Assembly (NCBI GenBank): GCA_910890315.1 | Contig: CAJVGD010000042.1 | Span: 310,001-374,000 of the forward strand | Direction of reading: 5' to 3' | DNA: 64,000 nt | Origin: Serendipita indica DSM 11827 | Taxonomy: Eukaryota > Basidiomycota > Agaricomycetes > Sebacinales > Serendipitaceae | Part shown: positions 35,127 to 47,991 of the stretch, in pieces | Position numbering within the stretch: the stretch's first letter is position 1 | How the letters are laid out: every line of letters starts with the position of its first letter | Notes under the pieces: model-generated | Told to the model about the DNA's origin: nothing | What the model saw: the letters and a program-made list of their open reading frames with translations, nothing else | Database searches by the model: none | Translations under genes and position numbers: made by a program

Positions 35127-36862
35127 CTAATTACGAGGGGATAATCGGACAAATACTTCGCGGTCGGCCGGGAATGTGCCAACGACAGGTGCGCTTGTGA
35201 GCGGGTATGCGATCTTTTGTCCTTCGACCAACTCAATCTTGAACCGCTGGAGAATCGACGCGGTAAAGGCGAGGATCTCGTTCCCGGCGAAGTGCCGTCC
35301 GGGACACAGAGTCACGCCGCCACCAAACGATTTAACCACCTTGATACCCGGGTTATATTGTCCCTTTTCTGGATTGTGCGGGCGAACGAAGCGGTCTGGT
35401 ACAAAGTCGTTGGCGTCGGGTCCAAAGGTGTCTTTGCTAAAGTTGAGGATGCGCATGGGCGACATGACCATTGAACCTGCGTAGAATGTATATCCGTTGA
35501 TCACGGTGTCTTCGAGCACCTCACGAACGGAGACGGCTCCGCTGGTGTATCGGAGTGATTCCCAATAAATCGAGTTGAGGAGTGGTGCATTGTGCAAGAG
35601 GTGGTTGAGATTGACAATCTTGTTGTTTTCGTCGAACGCGGGACCAATTTCCGCCAATAAAGTCGGCTGAAGGGACTTGTTGAGGGCGATTTGGTAGACA
35701 AACCAGAACTCTATCGGTAGTGCGTTGGCTTGAGTTCTGTATCTGATAAGAAAGAATCAGAGAATGAAGAGAGACACTCACGCCATCCATAAGCAAAAGT
35801 TTGCCGATCCTTTGTCCCACTCTGACGCTCCACGAACTTCCATCATCTCCAATCTCCGCATCATGGGATGATATACCTCGGATGAGCCAGTCCTATTGAT
35901 ATCAATCCATGTCTGAATCATGCTCTCGAGGTTCTTGTTGGCGCGAGAGAGCATCCATTTTGGGAGCCCAATGGACAGCAGATAAAAGTCGAGGTCCCAA
36001 ATCGCCAGCTTGTGTAACATCTTTGGATCCTTCTCCAGTAGAGCTTTTCCAGCAAATGCGTTTGTCGATTGGATCCCCAATCTCGTTCGTGTCCAGTCCC
36101 TGAGTTCTGCCGTCACGGACCCAGCTTCACGAACGCTGCGCTCATAGTCCGCCAAGTCAGAGTCGAGCTGGTTCATGAACCGCTGCGTGATGAGATTTAG
36201 AGCATCTCCAGGAGCGAGAGCGTCCCTCCAAAAGGCGTGTTGGTTTTCAGTCATGCCTCCTAGTCCGTCTGGATCGGTGCCCATTTGTTTGACCCCCTCA
36301 ACTGACATTCCAAACATGGTGGACAAGCCCCATTCGCACACAGGGTCGAACGAGAGTGATTTCGCCCGCCATCCTGCATTCACATCGCGCGCGTTTAGGA
36401 GCAACTATATCGGGATTATTAGAACTTGCGGAAACTCCGAAAAGTACGGAGGAGCTAGTCACTCACATACACCCGTTTCCCCATTAGAGAAAGTGACACG
36501 GGTTCGGCATTTGGCGACCAATCACTGCATTTCGACCGATCGTATGAGAAAAGGTTGGAGGGGCAGTGGGCAACGTACCGCGCATTCTCGTAGAGCCCGT
36601 TCGAGTCGCTTCCGAATTTTAATGCGTGACCAAGTAGAGGAACGGCCCCAGGAAGGAGCGGGGGCTCGCCAGGTCGCGTTTGCGAACCCTTGACGCTCAG
36701 ACGGATAACGTAGCCAGCGAGGACCGTCCCGAGGAGGATAAACCCGTTGGTTGCGGTGAGTAGCGTCGTAAAGTCCTCACCGTCGTTGAGTTTCATGACA
36801 ATGGAGGTTGCATTCTGAAGCCATGAGCCAACATTGGGAGAAAGAGTGGTGTCTAGAGACAT
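35127..36862 (-). CDS. Cytochrome P450 of the CYP7/CYP8-like type
   Basis: The ATG at 36862 starts MSLDTTLSPNVG with an N-terminal hydrophobic helix (FILLGTVLAGYVIRL). Landmarks: PPLLPGAVPLLGHALKFG proline region; SLSLMGKRVY; LNKSLQPTLLAEIG; ExxR in YWESLRYTSG; FVPDRFVRP; heme loop FGGGVTLCPGRHFAG with the axial cysteine; ending ADREVFVRLSPRN. The Gly-Gly-Gly heme loop and lack of a standard AGxDTT helix I (LPIEFWFVYQIAL instead) resemble the CYP7/CYP8 clan, whose vertebrate members act on sterols or endoperoxides. Substrate unknown. Introns near 36405-36460, 36542-36590 and 35715-35780 fit. Confidence 0.92.
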
Positions 36863-38614
36863 TTGACGACGAGTTTGAGTTGTAAACTGTGAAAGGGTAT
36901 CGTTGGTCTGGGAGCGTTGTAGTGGAGGAGTCTAAGAGAGGAAGCGCGGTTCGGCTATGGGCTCGGACGTGTTGAGGACCTGAGCTCACACCGTTAGTAC
37001 TAGCAGTACCGAACCATTGAATGAGAGTGGCTGGTCAATTTTCACTGAAAGCCACGCATTGCCACTCAGATCAGAATCCTAACCAGGTTGAAAGGCTCAA
37101 TCACCATCCACCCAACTAGATTGCGATTACTGACGCCAATTAGAATATGCTGCCTGCAATGAATCTCTCACGCCACCACATTGAGGATTAATAACTAGCA
37201 TACTATGTACATAACAGATAAATTTGAGGTTTTCCTGGTTCCCCGTGGCATTGCAATGCGCGTGAGCATATGGAGCGCTACACCATATTTAAACCACTCA
37301 CCTTCGAGGATAAGATCTGTATCCTCACCCCTTACACATCTCATATTAGCCTCCTAATTTGGCGTTGGTGGCCACCAATGAAAATAAGGGACGGATCGAT
37401 GCGATACGGTGTACGTCTCAGGCTCAATCCGGTATTCATAAATAGACCCGATGTATAACTTCTTGAAGGTAGGCCTGAGGACGGTGAGAGGAGACAACAG
37501 GTGAGGTTGTCTCCTGCCACCGTACCTCGCTTTATATACATGGGAGCTACATTACGAGGCAAATACTAACCAAACAACATAACTAATATCTCGTTTCAGT
37601 ACCAAACTCCTATCCCCTTCGGATATCCAAATACCACATGGACAGTGTCATTATGTCTAAAATTACTTTGATCATCACTGAAAAGAACTAGAGATTCATG
37701 TCTCAATCAGAAACCTCCGTCGGAGACCATGATTCAAGCGGAAAGGGCGACGACGAGAGCAAGTCGAGTGCGGGCTATTGCGACAATAGCGACAGTTATT
37801 CAAATCAATCAGAAGAAATAGTACCAGGAGAGACTCGTCTGGCCCTTCTGGCAACAGTGATAGAGGTGGGGATATTGGGGAAGATTCCACCGAAGGTCGG
37901 AAGGAAGGCAAAAGCCTGGCACTCATCGCCCTTACCGTTGTTAGTATATCACAATCTGCTATTACATACATTCATCCTCGCGTCTTCTATATCCCCCATT
38001 CATTCACATTATCTATCGGTTTATCTACCGTATTACTTGGGTGTACCACTCGCTGCACAGCACCCTCAACTGTCACCATTTATACTACCTGAAGCAAATC
38101 TGTTCTGATTTTGGCAGTCAAACACGAACTCCAGATAAATTTGGGTGAAAGACGTTCAAGAACTGGATGATTACGCTCATAAGCATGCCATACTGGACTC
38201 AGAATACTGTATACGACGATCACGTCGGAAATGAATTTTGGCCGTTTGTATCCCTCATACGTCGAAATCAGAAAGCAGGAATGTGTTGAAGTCATGCTCG
38301 GGTTCTTTTCAGAATAGAGCTTCTTTAACTTGTTAATGCGTCACTTACGCTGGGTGAAATCTCAAGGATATGCCAGCAGATGTCAAATGGAATCGCGGCT
38401 CAGCATCTGTGATCAGCCCACGATGCGCGGTTCACTACTCCTGCAATAACGCGTTGTGCAGAAGAGCAGTACGTCTTTTCCATGGCTTCTCTTTGCATAT
38501 AATGCATATAAGATTCAGTATTGAGGCGTCATAACGAACTACTGCACGTCGCCTAACAGGGCAAACTGTACCCTGTGTAGAGTAAGCGCCATGAAAGTGG
38601 AGTTATCATTATGC
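36863..38614. other. Gene-poor stretch with a hairpin and one Ser/Asp-rich ORF
   Basis: About 1.75 kb, low GC in parts. A plus-strand ORF at 37698-38108 starts MSQSETSVGDHDSSGKGD and looks like a short disordered protein; a second frame downstream (STEGRKEGKSLALIALTVV) may continue it after a frame change. There is no domain. A strong hairpin lies at 37451-37541. No transposase is seen. Confidence 0.4.
37451..37541. repeat. Imperfect 91-base inverted repeat (hairpin)
   Basis: Nested arms: ATGTATA (37451-37457) with TATACAT (37535-37541); GAGG (37477-37480) with CCTC (37525-37528); ACGGTG (37481-37486) with CACCGT (37518-37523); GGAGACAAC (37490-37498) with GTTGTCTCC (37506-37514), around a 7-base loop. 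This could be the relic of a MITE, a small-RNA precursor or a structured UTR. Confidence 0.75.
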
Positions 38615-40544
38615 TTACCACGTGTATTTCATATTCATCACGCCGCGTTTCTTATGCATTTTTTGGATCTCATTAACCCTCTCCTTCGGCGTCAACTCCG
38701 AGAACTGTTCTGGAACGACAGCGGCATCCATCAATGTGACCTTGATGTCGAAATCGTTGAGCATGAGCCATACCCAATCATATCCTTCGGCCACAAGGTC
38801 ATGCGAAAAGCTTTCGCGGAGCCTGGCGCGGACGGCTTGAACTCGAACGAAGCTATAGTCACATCGCTCCATCAATGCGAAATGTGGTTGCAAAGGCACT
38901 TCTATGGTGTTGAGAAGCTTGGAGTATCCCAGTAGTTCTTTTTGGTTGAACCACGTAGCAAAGTATCGTATCCACATAAGGGCCTCCACGAGCGGGCTAG
39001 GCCGCGATATCGGTTCGTTATTGTAAGCGGCAATGAGAAATGCATCACATCTCACTACCCATCCCTCGTATGCGTGAGGAGAGCTCAACCAAGTTATGGC
39101 CTCTGCGGTTGGAGTATAAGAGTAACGCCGAAGGACACGTAGATAGACATGAACACCTATAGTTGGGAAACCCAGTGGCATTTTTTTGACAAATTCTTTG
39201 TTAATACCCTGCCAGGTTTTCAAGACTACTGACGATTTGCTTGTATCGAAGCCGTTGGCCCGCCAAAGCTCCATTACCATATTAGCGGCGTGTAGAATGT
39301 CTTTCGATGATGTATAAGCTAGAGAATCTACGGGGGATGGAAGAGGCCTGAGTTTCTGCTTTTTAATCGAGGACCTGGTGAGGCCAGCATTCGTGAGAAG
39401 CCGGACGAATTCTTGGTAAGTCTTGAATCCAATAGCCTTGACAGCCTCTCCGAGGAAGTCTAAGTTACCAATTGAAACGGGGTAAAGCTCTGGTGGGCGG
39501 GAAACCACTGCATATTGCTGTGCCCACCCTGGCTCGGTGCAAAGGATGGCCCGTAGCTTCGTAAAACTGATGCACATTCCGACTAAATCGTAGTTACTGG
39601 AACCAACGATAGTCAATATATTGGAGAATATTGCCCGATTCAGTTCATATAGCTGACCAAGGTGCATGTCAACGCAGACTATGTCATAACCGCTACGTGC
39701 TAGGGCTCCTAACATGATTTTGTAGCCCTCTCTATTGGCATAGGTGCGCCATCTGCGAAGGATATCCCTAATCACGAACGGCTTGAGACCAGACTTTCGA
39801 TGGACATCAAGGATGTTCTTCATGGGCACCCCCTCCTGTTGTAGCTCCCGTGTAAGGCGATGGGAGGAAAGGAGACAAGCCAAATTCTCGTTGGATAATT
39901 GGCGACGTTCACTGGGGTCCCGGGGCTTGACGAGATGAACGACGTAGAGGGGTTGTTGAGAGTCCTTAGTTGATCCAGATGGTTGCATACTGTCCTTTTC
40001 CATCTTTCTTAGCATGGAACGGCAGTGTGACAGCATTTGCATTGTTTCGTGAGTATTCCTGGATGCACAAGTAAGAATGCGACATGTTATCAAGGGACAC
40101 TCACACGTCAAAGAGGCCCATTATACACTGAAGCACGCTTTTTTGCTCACGCAGAAGACCTAATGACGTCTGCAGTTCCGTAGTCTTTGCTTTCAGCGTG
40201 TTTCCCGACAGCCGCCCGAAAAAGGGTGGCGAACAAAGCAATTTTATATAACTATCCAACAGGTTCAATAAATCCCAGAGCGTAGTGTTCATCGCAAACA
40301 ATAGGATGTCGATGGACCACTGATTCTCTGCAGAACGAGAATCCGACCAGGATAAGGAGAGTAGAAGTTGCTCCCGAAGAGCTATTGTAGATATTTTCAC
40401 CAAATGAACCTCGACTGAGAGTGCCACAAGGGTTATTTCCGGGTCCTGCTGAATGCTCATCGCTCGGTCCAGCTCGTCGCCAGTTCTAGCAATTCGCTGT
40501 AGTATTTCATCGATTATTCCGGCTTGAGTGTGCAATTTTGACAT
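38615..40544 (-). CDS. Large lineage-specific protein of unknown function
   Basis: The ATG at 40544 (MSKLHTQAGIIDEILQRIA) starts a 147-codon helical exon (LVALSVEVHLVKISTIALRE, DSYIKLLCSPPFFG, LGLLREQKSVLQCIMGLFDV). A GTGAGT...CCAG intron of about 45 bases (near 40055-40100) joins in phase to NTHETMQMLSHCRSM and a long exon ending MKYTW at 38615. The total is about 625 residues. No known domain is recognised; the N-terminal helices are reminiscent of the fungal N-terminal domain of STAND proteins, but no NACHT follows. The middle reads like a compact folded protein (ELNRAIFSNILTIVGS, KAIGFKTYQEFVRLLTNAG). It is intact. Confidence 0.8.
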
Positions 40545-41123
40545 GCTTTAAGTGAGCTTGGCAAAGTCGCGGTGGAGAGGTTCAATGTTTCATTGGGCGA
40601 GACTGGCCACCTTGCCGAGCGCCGCGAGTGCCACTCAGCTTGCCAAGTAGCACTCCCGGGACTTGACCTTATCTATCCCCTATCGCACTCTCGCCAACCA
40701 GCCCCTCCGGCATTACTCGTCAACCTCCTATAGCACTTACAGTAGAACTGAGACTTATATTCGTCTAATAAGTCTCAGATTGTCTCTACACATAGAGAGG
40801 AAGTAATGTGGCACGTTGAGCCCGCTTTATACGCGCTCTCGTTTGGGCTGTCTGGCGATAACTCGTAGATTACACATATCTTCCGCTAATCCTCTGTAGA
40901 AACCCTAAATATCTAATGTGACGATACATGTAGTCACCTGCATCTCAATCGTATCGGGTGACTGGTGATGAACCCAATCGGATTGTTACTAGATGTATCA
41001 CTGCACCAACGATAGTTTTCCATTATATAATGGTTATTCGAACCAATTCCATCCTCACCGCGGACACGTCATATTGTGGTCAATTCCAAAAGTTTGGACT
41101 CGACTTCTGCCACCGGAGCCACT
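40545..41123. other. Divergent promoter region with a hairpin
   Basis: About 0.58 kb between the unknown gene and SCYL2, including the inverted repeat at 40748-40778; no gene recognised. Confidence 0.5.
40748..40778. repeat. Perfect 11-bp inverted repeat, 9-base loop
   Basis: CTGAGACTTAT (40748-40758) is the exact reverse complement of ATAAGTCTCAG (40768-40778). Outside it, GTAGA and TCTAC form a weaker outer stem. Placed between divergent start codons. Confidence 0.85.
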
Positions 41124-44100
41124 ATGGCGTCCATGTTCTCCGCTGCCGCGTCGTTTCTAAATCGCACGAATATATCGCAAAGCTATACAATCCTAACACC
41201 GGGACAAAATGCTGCTCCACCATCAAACTCGGGCCTCCCTTCACTTCCAGTTGGGCCACCTTTTCAAGCTGGATTATGGAATATACAACCAGCACAACAT
41301 AAGATCAACGGAAAGCGAGTGAGCGTCTGGACATTTGAAAAGAGGAGCCCAGAGATGGATAGATTGGGACAACAAGCACGAGACATGGTCCTCGAAGCGT
41401 TAAAGGCAGAAGTAAGCTTCATAGTCGCCCTATCTGTTAGATGGGTTCAAGCTCAAAGTTTTCGCTTCATGTAGGCGTCTGCTCTGCGGCGACTGCGGCA
41501 TCCATCCATCCTTGGTTAGTCGGCGCGCTCTTTCAGCCCCAAGTTTCTGATTGTGTTGTCAGAGATGGTGGAACCGTTGGAGGAAACGCGCTCAATTCTT
41601 ACGTTCGCGACGGAACCGCTGACTTCAACGCTCCAGCAAGTCATTCCGACATCCTCCACTCATTCGCGTAATGCAGATGATAACAACGAGTTGGACGAAA
41701 TAGAGGTACTTATAGTGGCACCTTAGAGACATCCATAAAGTGACACGCGGTTGTCAGATTCAGAAAGGCGTTCTGCAACTTTCCAAAGGTCTCGCGTTTC
41801 TCCACCAGTCGGCGAAAGTGGTCCATACAAATATTACTCCGTACACGGTCCTTATCAACCAGGCTGGAGATTGGAAACTTAGTGGACTGGGGATGACGAT
41901 CCCTCTCACGAATCCCGACGGCACCCCGACACGCTGGGAGTTTCCAGAGAGTCATTCGAGTCTTCCTTATTACGTGCAGCGCAACTTCGACTATATGGGT
42001 ACGTTTGAACCGGATCAGTTTTCGTCTTCTGACAGCTTCGCAGCCCCAGAATACGCAATTGACGAACAAATATCGACTTCTTCGGACATGTTCGCATTGG
42101 GTTGCTTACTTTATGCCGTACATAATAAAGGCTCCCCACCGTTTCGCAATCACTCCAGTCTTTCAACTCTCAAATCGAACATGCAATCGGGAATACAACT
42201 GCGGGGCATGGAAGGCTGGGATCCAGATCTTCGGAGTAAGTATCGCCTATTTGTGATGGCTGATCTCACGGCATTCAGGTCTGCTATCACAGCTCATCAC
42301 TCGATCCCCGACCCACCCAATTCCTCGACCAACGCCGGAGACCATCCCCCAGAATTCCTTTTTCAACTCTTTGCCCATCAGTACTCTCAACTTTCTTGAG
42401 CGCTCGAGTTTCGCATCAAAGTCGCGAGAAGAAAAGATTGCGTTCATGAAGGGGCTAAATGGGGTCCTTGACCGATTCTCGAGAGGTCTTCGAGAGCGAA
42501 AGATCCTGAGCGCACTCCTAGAAGAGGTAACTCAACCTGGCTTCTCCTTTCATGGTCTGACCTCCCCAGATGAAAGATCCCTATCTATTACCCTCAATTC
42601 TTCCCAACGTTTTCACCATCTCCAACGATCTTTCGCCTTCCCAATTCGCCTCAAGAGTGCTACCTACTCTCAAGCCTCTCTTCGCTGTCAAAGAGCCACC
42701 ACAGAATATGTTGACACTTCTTGACAATCTCAAGATGTTGCAGGAGAAGACGGATGCTGCCGTCTTCAAAGAGCGTGAGTTAAAATTACCGATATAACCA
42801 TATCTGAACTGTATCAGATGTTCTTCCGCTTGTATACAACGCCCTCGAATCCGAGCACACTACTGTATGTCCAATGTCTGTTTTGTTTCGCTTATTCAAT
42901 TCGTTCTAGGTAGTAGAACGTGCTCTCGCAATTGTACCAGACCTCTGCGAAACAATCGACTATAACGAAGTTCAGAGCGTTCTTTTCCCGCGAGTTGCGG
43001 TGAGTGCTACGACCTACAATCCACTGTTTCTAACCCCTTGACAGCTCGTTTTCACCAAAACCAAAATTTTGAGCGTCAAAGTTAATACTCTGGTCTGCTT
43101 CCTCAGCATGGTCAAAACCTTGGATACGAGCAGCCTAACGCAAAAGTTGGTACCACTACTGGCCAAGATTCGGACAAAAGGTGCGGGATCACCGGAGGCT
43201 TGAAACGGATTATTGATGTCGTCGATCACAGAGCCAGCCGTGATGGTATGCTTAGAGTCGGTTCTAATACTCGCTAAACGTCTCTAGATGGCCACTCTGA
43301 ATGTGCATGAGGCGATGGGCTTCAAAGTGGATCGTGAAGCGGTGGCTACGCTCGTGCTTCCTCATCTTTGGACAATGTCCATGGGACCACGTGAGTCTGT
43401 CACTTAGCTTGCTACGACTATTCTGACGGCACCAAAGTTCTCAACGTCACTCAGTTTGCGCGGTTCATGAGGTGAGTATATCATCGATTCTGGGTCAGAC
43501 TGACACACGATTAGCGTAATCAAGGCGCTAGGGGAACGAGTTGAGAAGGAGCATGGGCAATACCTCCGCGATTCACAACGCAACGAAGATAGATCGGCAA
43601 TAGCAGATCCATCTGGCATGTCGACGCCGCAAATGGGCGGTACTATAGACTTCCAGAGCCTGGTGTCTGGCAGCGCTGCGGCAAAATTGAATGGATTAGC
43701 AGCAGCTTCCACGAACGATGGTGCAAGCACCGGCTCCTGGGAGGACGCTGTTTGGGGTAGTATGCTTAGCGGGGCAGAGGTGAGCTAGATTTTGATCATA
43801 AGACCCGATCTGATTATTTGCAGTCACCTCGGGCTTCTACTCCCAGCACACTGGTTAAACGTTCCACCATACCAGCCCCGCCATTGCAGCATACTGCAGA
43901 AATCAAACCATTCTCGCCTTCACCTGCATCTAGACCAATCTCGACGCTAGGAACTACGTCAACAATTTCATCGCCAACTACCCACAACCCGTCTCCCATC
44001 CTTCCACCACCGCCCCGCAATAACCTAAACGCTTCGTTTCATCGAACGCAATCATCGCTGTCCACATCTTCAACACCCAGTATTACATCAATTCCTCTTT

Positions 44101-44507
44101 CCCAACCTATAGCGCCCTCGCCATTCGGCATGATGGGTTCATCGAGCTCAGTTATGCAACCAACCACGACACAATCAGCATTCAAGCCGGCTATTCCTCC
44201 ACCACCCTCAAACAAGCCGAATTACAATATCAGTATTTCAAGCGCTCCATCGACGTCAACGTCCATACCGCCACCTATTCCCTCTTTCCCTATCAAACCG
44301 ACATCCTCACTTACTGGACCACGATCCACAAATACGCCTCCTCCACCATCTATGGTGCCTATGATGTCTACCAATACGGGTATGATGGCGCCGGCTGCAC
44401 CGTCTCAACCATCTTGGAACGCTATCGCACCGACCCGGATGATGCAGCCGATGCAACCGAAGAAAGTGGGGAAAGATGATTGGGGTGACTTTGATCCGCT
44501 AGCGTGA
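41124..44507 (+). CDS. SCYL2/Ppk32-type pseudokinase (clathrin traffic)
   Basis: Starts MASMFSAAASFLNRTN. The pseudokinase domain shows HKINGKRVSVWTFEKRS, LRRLRHPSIL, FATEPLTSTLQQVI, LSKGLAFLH, VVHTNITPYTVLI (HTN instead of HRD), GDWKLSGLGM (SGLG instead of DFG) and NFDYMAPEYAIDE. HEAT-type repeats follow (DLSPSQFASRVLPTLKPLFA, LESEHTTVVERALAIVPDL, VLVFTKTKILSVKVNTLVCF). The C terminus is Pro/Ser-rich with FDPLA at the end, as in clathrin or adaptor binders. SCYL2 family members act in endosome-Golgi trafficking. Lost catalytic motifs are a family trait rather than damage. A dozen or more short introns are visible, several around the kinase domain. Confidence 0.92.
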
Positions 44508-44585
44508 TCTAGAAACTATTCTTATTGATGGAATACACTACATTTGCGAGTCCGCCTTCTCGAAAGCGTAAAAGCCACGAGGACA

Positions 44586-47500
44586 CTACCTTTGAGTCCA
44601 GGACATGACCTCGTTCCATTCCCAATCGTTCCCCCAGAACCTATGAGCAGTCAACTTTTAGAATAAAACGGAAAGCAGCAACATACCCCGCTCCCAGGAG
44701 ACCCCCTACTCCCATTCTATCAGTGTTAGGACCGGTAATGATCCATTCCGGAGTGGCGATTCCAGTTCTCAAGGGGAGTAGACGCAAGATTCTCTCCCAA
44801 CCAGCATCATCGGTCGCGGATGTGAAGAGCGTCAATTGCGAGCAACGCGGTCGGTGAGGGTGTAAAAACGCAACACCTGAATATCCTTCAGCATTCTAGG
44901 GTATAAAAGGTGATGAAGACATTACCCAAACCAGGCTCAGAATATTCATGCCCTCGAAGCGTCCAGCCTCGATCTGTAAATTTGAACTCCGAGGGGCGCT
45001 TGGCGAGAATCGATTCACCAAATTTATTTTCCCGACCGCCGAATATCATCATAGGAACGCACCGATTCAGATTGTGACTCTCATCGTCGTCAAACATGAC
45101 TTGTGAGTCGACGCGAAGATAAGTGAGAAGATTGAAGGATATTCTGAGCGCCATATCGAGAAGCTTTGGTTGCTTCCGTGGTATGATGATGAACAGCGGA
45201 CCATTGGAAAGGATTTGGGACATTGGTCCCGTAAGACGGGGTAGCTCTGTCGGGAACAGAGTGGGCTGAAATCGTGAGTGTAATACATAGGAGTGAAGTT
45301 CGACGTACCTCCCATGCATTATCCTTCTTGATAAACCATTTCTCGCCTCCTACCCAGTGACTCGCAATTTCAACTCCGTCCACCTCCAAAAATTCCAAGC
45401 GAAACGGCTTCTCCCATAGGTCAAATCTGATATTGAAGATTTGAACGTTCGCCGTGGAAATGAAGAGCTTGTCATCCTTTCTTGAAACGAAAATCCTCCC
45501 CAATCTGCCTGGTACTGACATTTGCGCAATAGATATGCCCCAAACATGACCACTTTCGCTGGGCAGAGCCGTAGTGACGGTCAACTGTGAGGGAGGCTCG
45601 ACGGAAGGAAGGTTTGCCACTGCGCCATCAATGAAATTTTGAACTTCTTGGCTGGCAAGTACCTCATTCCACCAATGTGGCTTATTGGGCACCTCGTGAA
45701 AGCTGGAAACTGTAACATCAGACCAATTTATATCGAAAATGGATATAAAAAAACAAACCTGACGTTCGCGTTTGGATACCAATGTTTTACAACAGAGACG
45801 AGCTCGCGACTGTGCCAAGTTGGCACATTTCGGTCGTTTCCTCTAAACATGATGAGCAGGCTCCTCAAAAAGCTTCAAAAAATTACCCATGAACAGCGAG
45901 AATTGGTGTGGAAACTAGATTCGTGAGGAATAGGTCGTTATCATCTGGCTGCAACGTAGCATCCAGGATCGCTCTTAAAGTCACGTCTGCAAAATGTGCC
46001 CCGTGTGATAGTCCTGTTGAAACGTATTGCTGAGACTTGATGTACGCAGCAGCGGGAACGGCTGATAGGCCTGATGAATCGGTGCGAACCGTCATGGATG
46101 CCCACTCACCAGCCAGGACACCAGAGGGGAATCGTGAAGCTATATACCAGACCCCTTGACCGCCGTTAGAATGGCCTATCAGAATCATGCGTTGTTCCAT
46201 GGTAGGGCAGGCATTCCATGCCTCGCGAAGATGCAGAGTCGCTCTCAGCGCCTGCAACGACGAGGTTGCACTCTTAGCGCTGATCCCATGCCAGTCGAGT
46301 CCCTGCAAATCCCTCAATACTAGGGACATGCCACGCAAGAAATTACATACCCATGGCGTCCCGCCTGTTGGAAAGACTACCCAACTGGAGGACTGCCTTC
46401 GCACAGAGCTTGTCCATACAGGATGATCAGCTTCTACGCCAGCGCCGTCTATATGATTTTGAGTATGTTAAACCGTTGGTGAACGTCAGATCTTACGCAA
46501 AGCAACCACCACAGGCGCTTGTGGATCGCATTTTATAGGCGGCTTTGCCATATAGTATGTTGGAGTGCCAGCAAGTAGATATGTGCCTTTGTACACATAT
46601 TCGCTGTCGACTGTCCAGGCCGGTTTCTGCACCATTGGAATTGTGATATCTAATTCCAGGGAGGGTGCACCGCCCCTTGAGTCTCTGAAACGGATCAAGA
46701 GGGATACACTGTCACCAGTGTAGCGCTCGATTTGGTGGAGCGTGAAGACTAAAACACGAGCTTGGCCAGGAGCCAGCCTGACTTGCACAGGCAGCCATGA
46801 TCCGGCATGGAATGCCTATTTTGATCAGTGGGGTGCCTTGTCCGTGCTCCATACTGACCTTTGTTGTGGACTCGATGGATGCCAGCTCCCATGATTGATT
46901 GCCGCACATGAATCCCAAGCCAATAAACCCTTCCGAGAACAACCATCCGTCCACCAAGTCCGGAATCAGGTCCAGCTTTGGCTCTCGCCTGATGCCGTCT
47001 GATGGATCAATGGTTGAAAATTTCAACGAGGAGCGGTGAATGGGAGCCTCCGATTTCTCGACGTCTAGCGGATCACCAAAGAGTCGTATTTCATAGTCAA
47101 GCGATGCAAAAATATGGTAGACTGTAGTTTCGTTGCACTTTGGGGCGGTAGGAAACGGCATGACCCCCATTGGAGCGCGAGCAAGGTCATAGATGTTTCC
47201 AGCGTGCCACTTCAGCGTATGATTAGCTGTTATCTCGGGAGATATCGCGAAGAAGGAGACTTGGCGAAGCTCTGCTTGAAGCATGGGCGGGGTGCAGCTC
47301 TCCCCTTGTTCAATCGGGGTAAGGACAAGCTTGCTGTGCGCAAGGGTATGGTGCTGAAGACCTGCCCACCCTTCTGTCCTTCGAAGTGCCTTCCAACTGG
47401 AACCGTCAGGCAACGATAAACGAAGCAGAGAGGAGCACGAACTCAATGGTCGGGTACGCAACCGCCAAATTTCCATCTTGCAGAGTCGCATTTGACCAGC

Positions 47501-47845
47501 CAACCATTCCATTTTCCACCAGACTCGAGTAGTATTGCTTTCTGGTGCCCGTAGTCCACTCGTCCAAGTCACTGGCTGATTGAAATTCAATAGCTGGGAG
47601 GCTATAGCCATGCGTTACGCACAATCTAGTGGATAAAGCGGATTCAAGTAGTGTTGCTCCCTTGCATGTTGCGGAAATGGGCCCAGGATGTCGAACACGG
47701 GGTCGAGTTGAAGCTGCCAGCCCGGTTCACGAGTAGACAAACCGTAGCCAGGCTCATTATTGGAGACTTGGAAGTGCAATGGCACATTTGTTGCCGCCAC
47801 GCGAGCAACCGCTGCGAGCCCCGATGCGGTCAGGAGCAACTTCAT
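44586..47845 (-). CDS. Large secreted alpha/beta-hydrolase-like protein
   Basis: Signal peptide MKLLLTASGLAAVARVAA (start 47845). A long N-terminal beta-rich domain follows (VPLHFQVSNNEPGYGLSTRE, ANHTLKWHAGNIYDLARAP, VRLAPGQARVLVFTLHQI, SLELDITIPMVQKP). Then a hydrolase region: YDWHGISAKSA, RMILIGHSNGGQGVWYIAS (nucleophile elbow GHSNGG with Ser), ILAVHGND, SFHEVPNKPHWWNEVL (catalytic His candidate). A C-terminal beta region ends GFWGNDWEWNEVMSWTQR at 44586. About 930 residues. The elbow is G-x-S-x-G, so it may be an esterase or peptidase. The whole is a conserved fungal arrangement I recall but cannot name. Introns are short and in phase where checked (for example one ending at about 44640). 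Confidence 0.8.
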
Positions 47846-47991
47846 GAAGCTGGCTCATCACGAGCAAAAGTGTTATGAAAGTCTAGAAATAGCATATAAT
47901 ATGCTACTTTACCATGTTTAAATGAGACGTGAGGGTGAGCTTGCAAACTGCATATTACTCTTGGACCCGTCCATAATCTTTTCCAGCCAAC

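Noticed and set aside
37698-38108. Ser/Asp-rich ORF as a gene
   Set aside because: Frame change and no domain; evidence too weak to list as a CDS.
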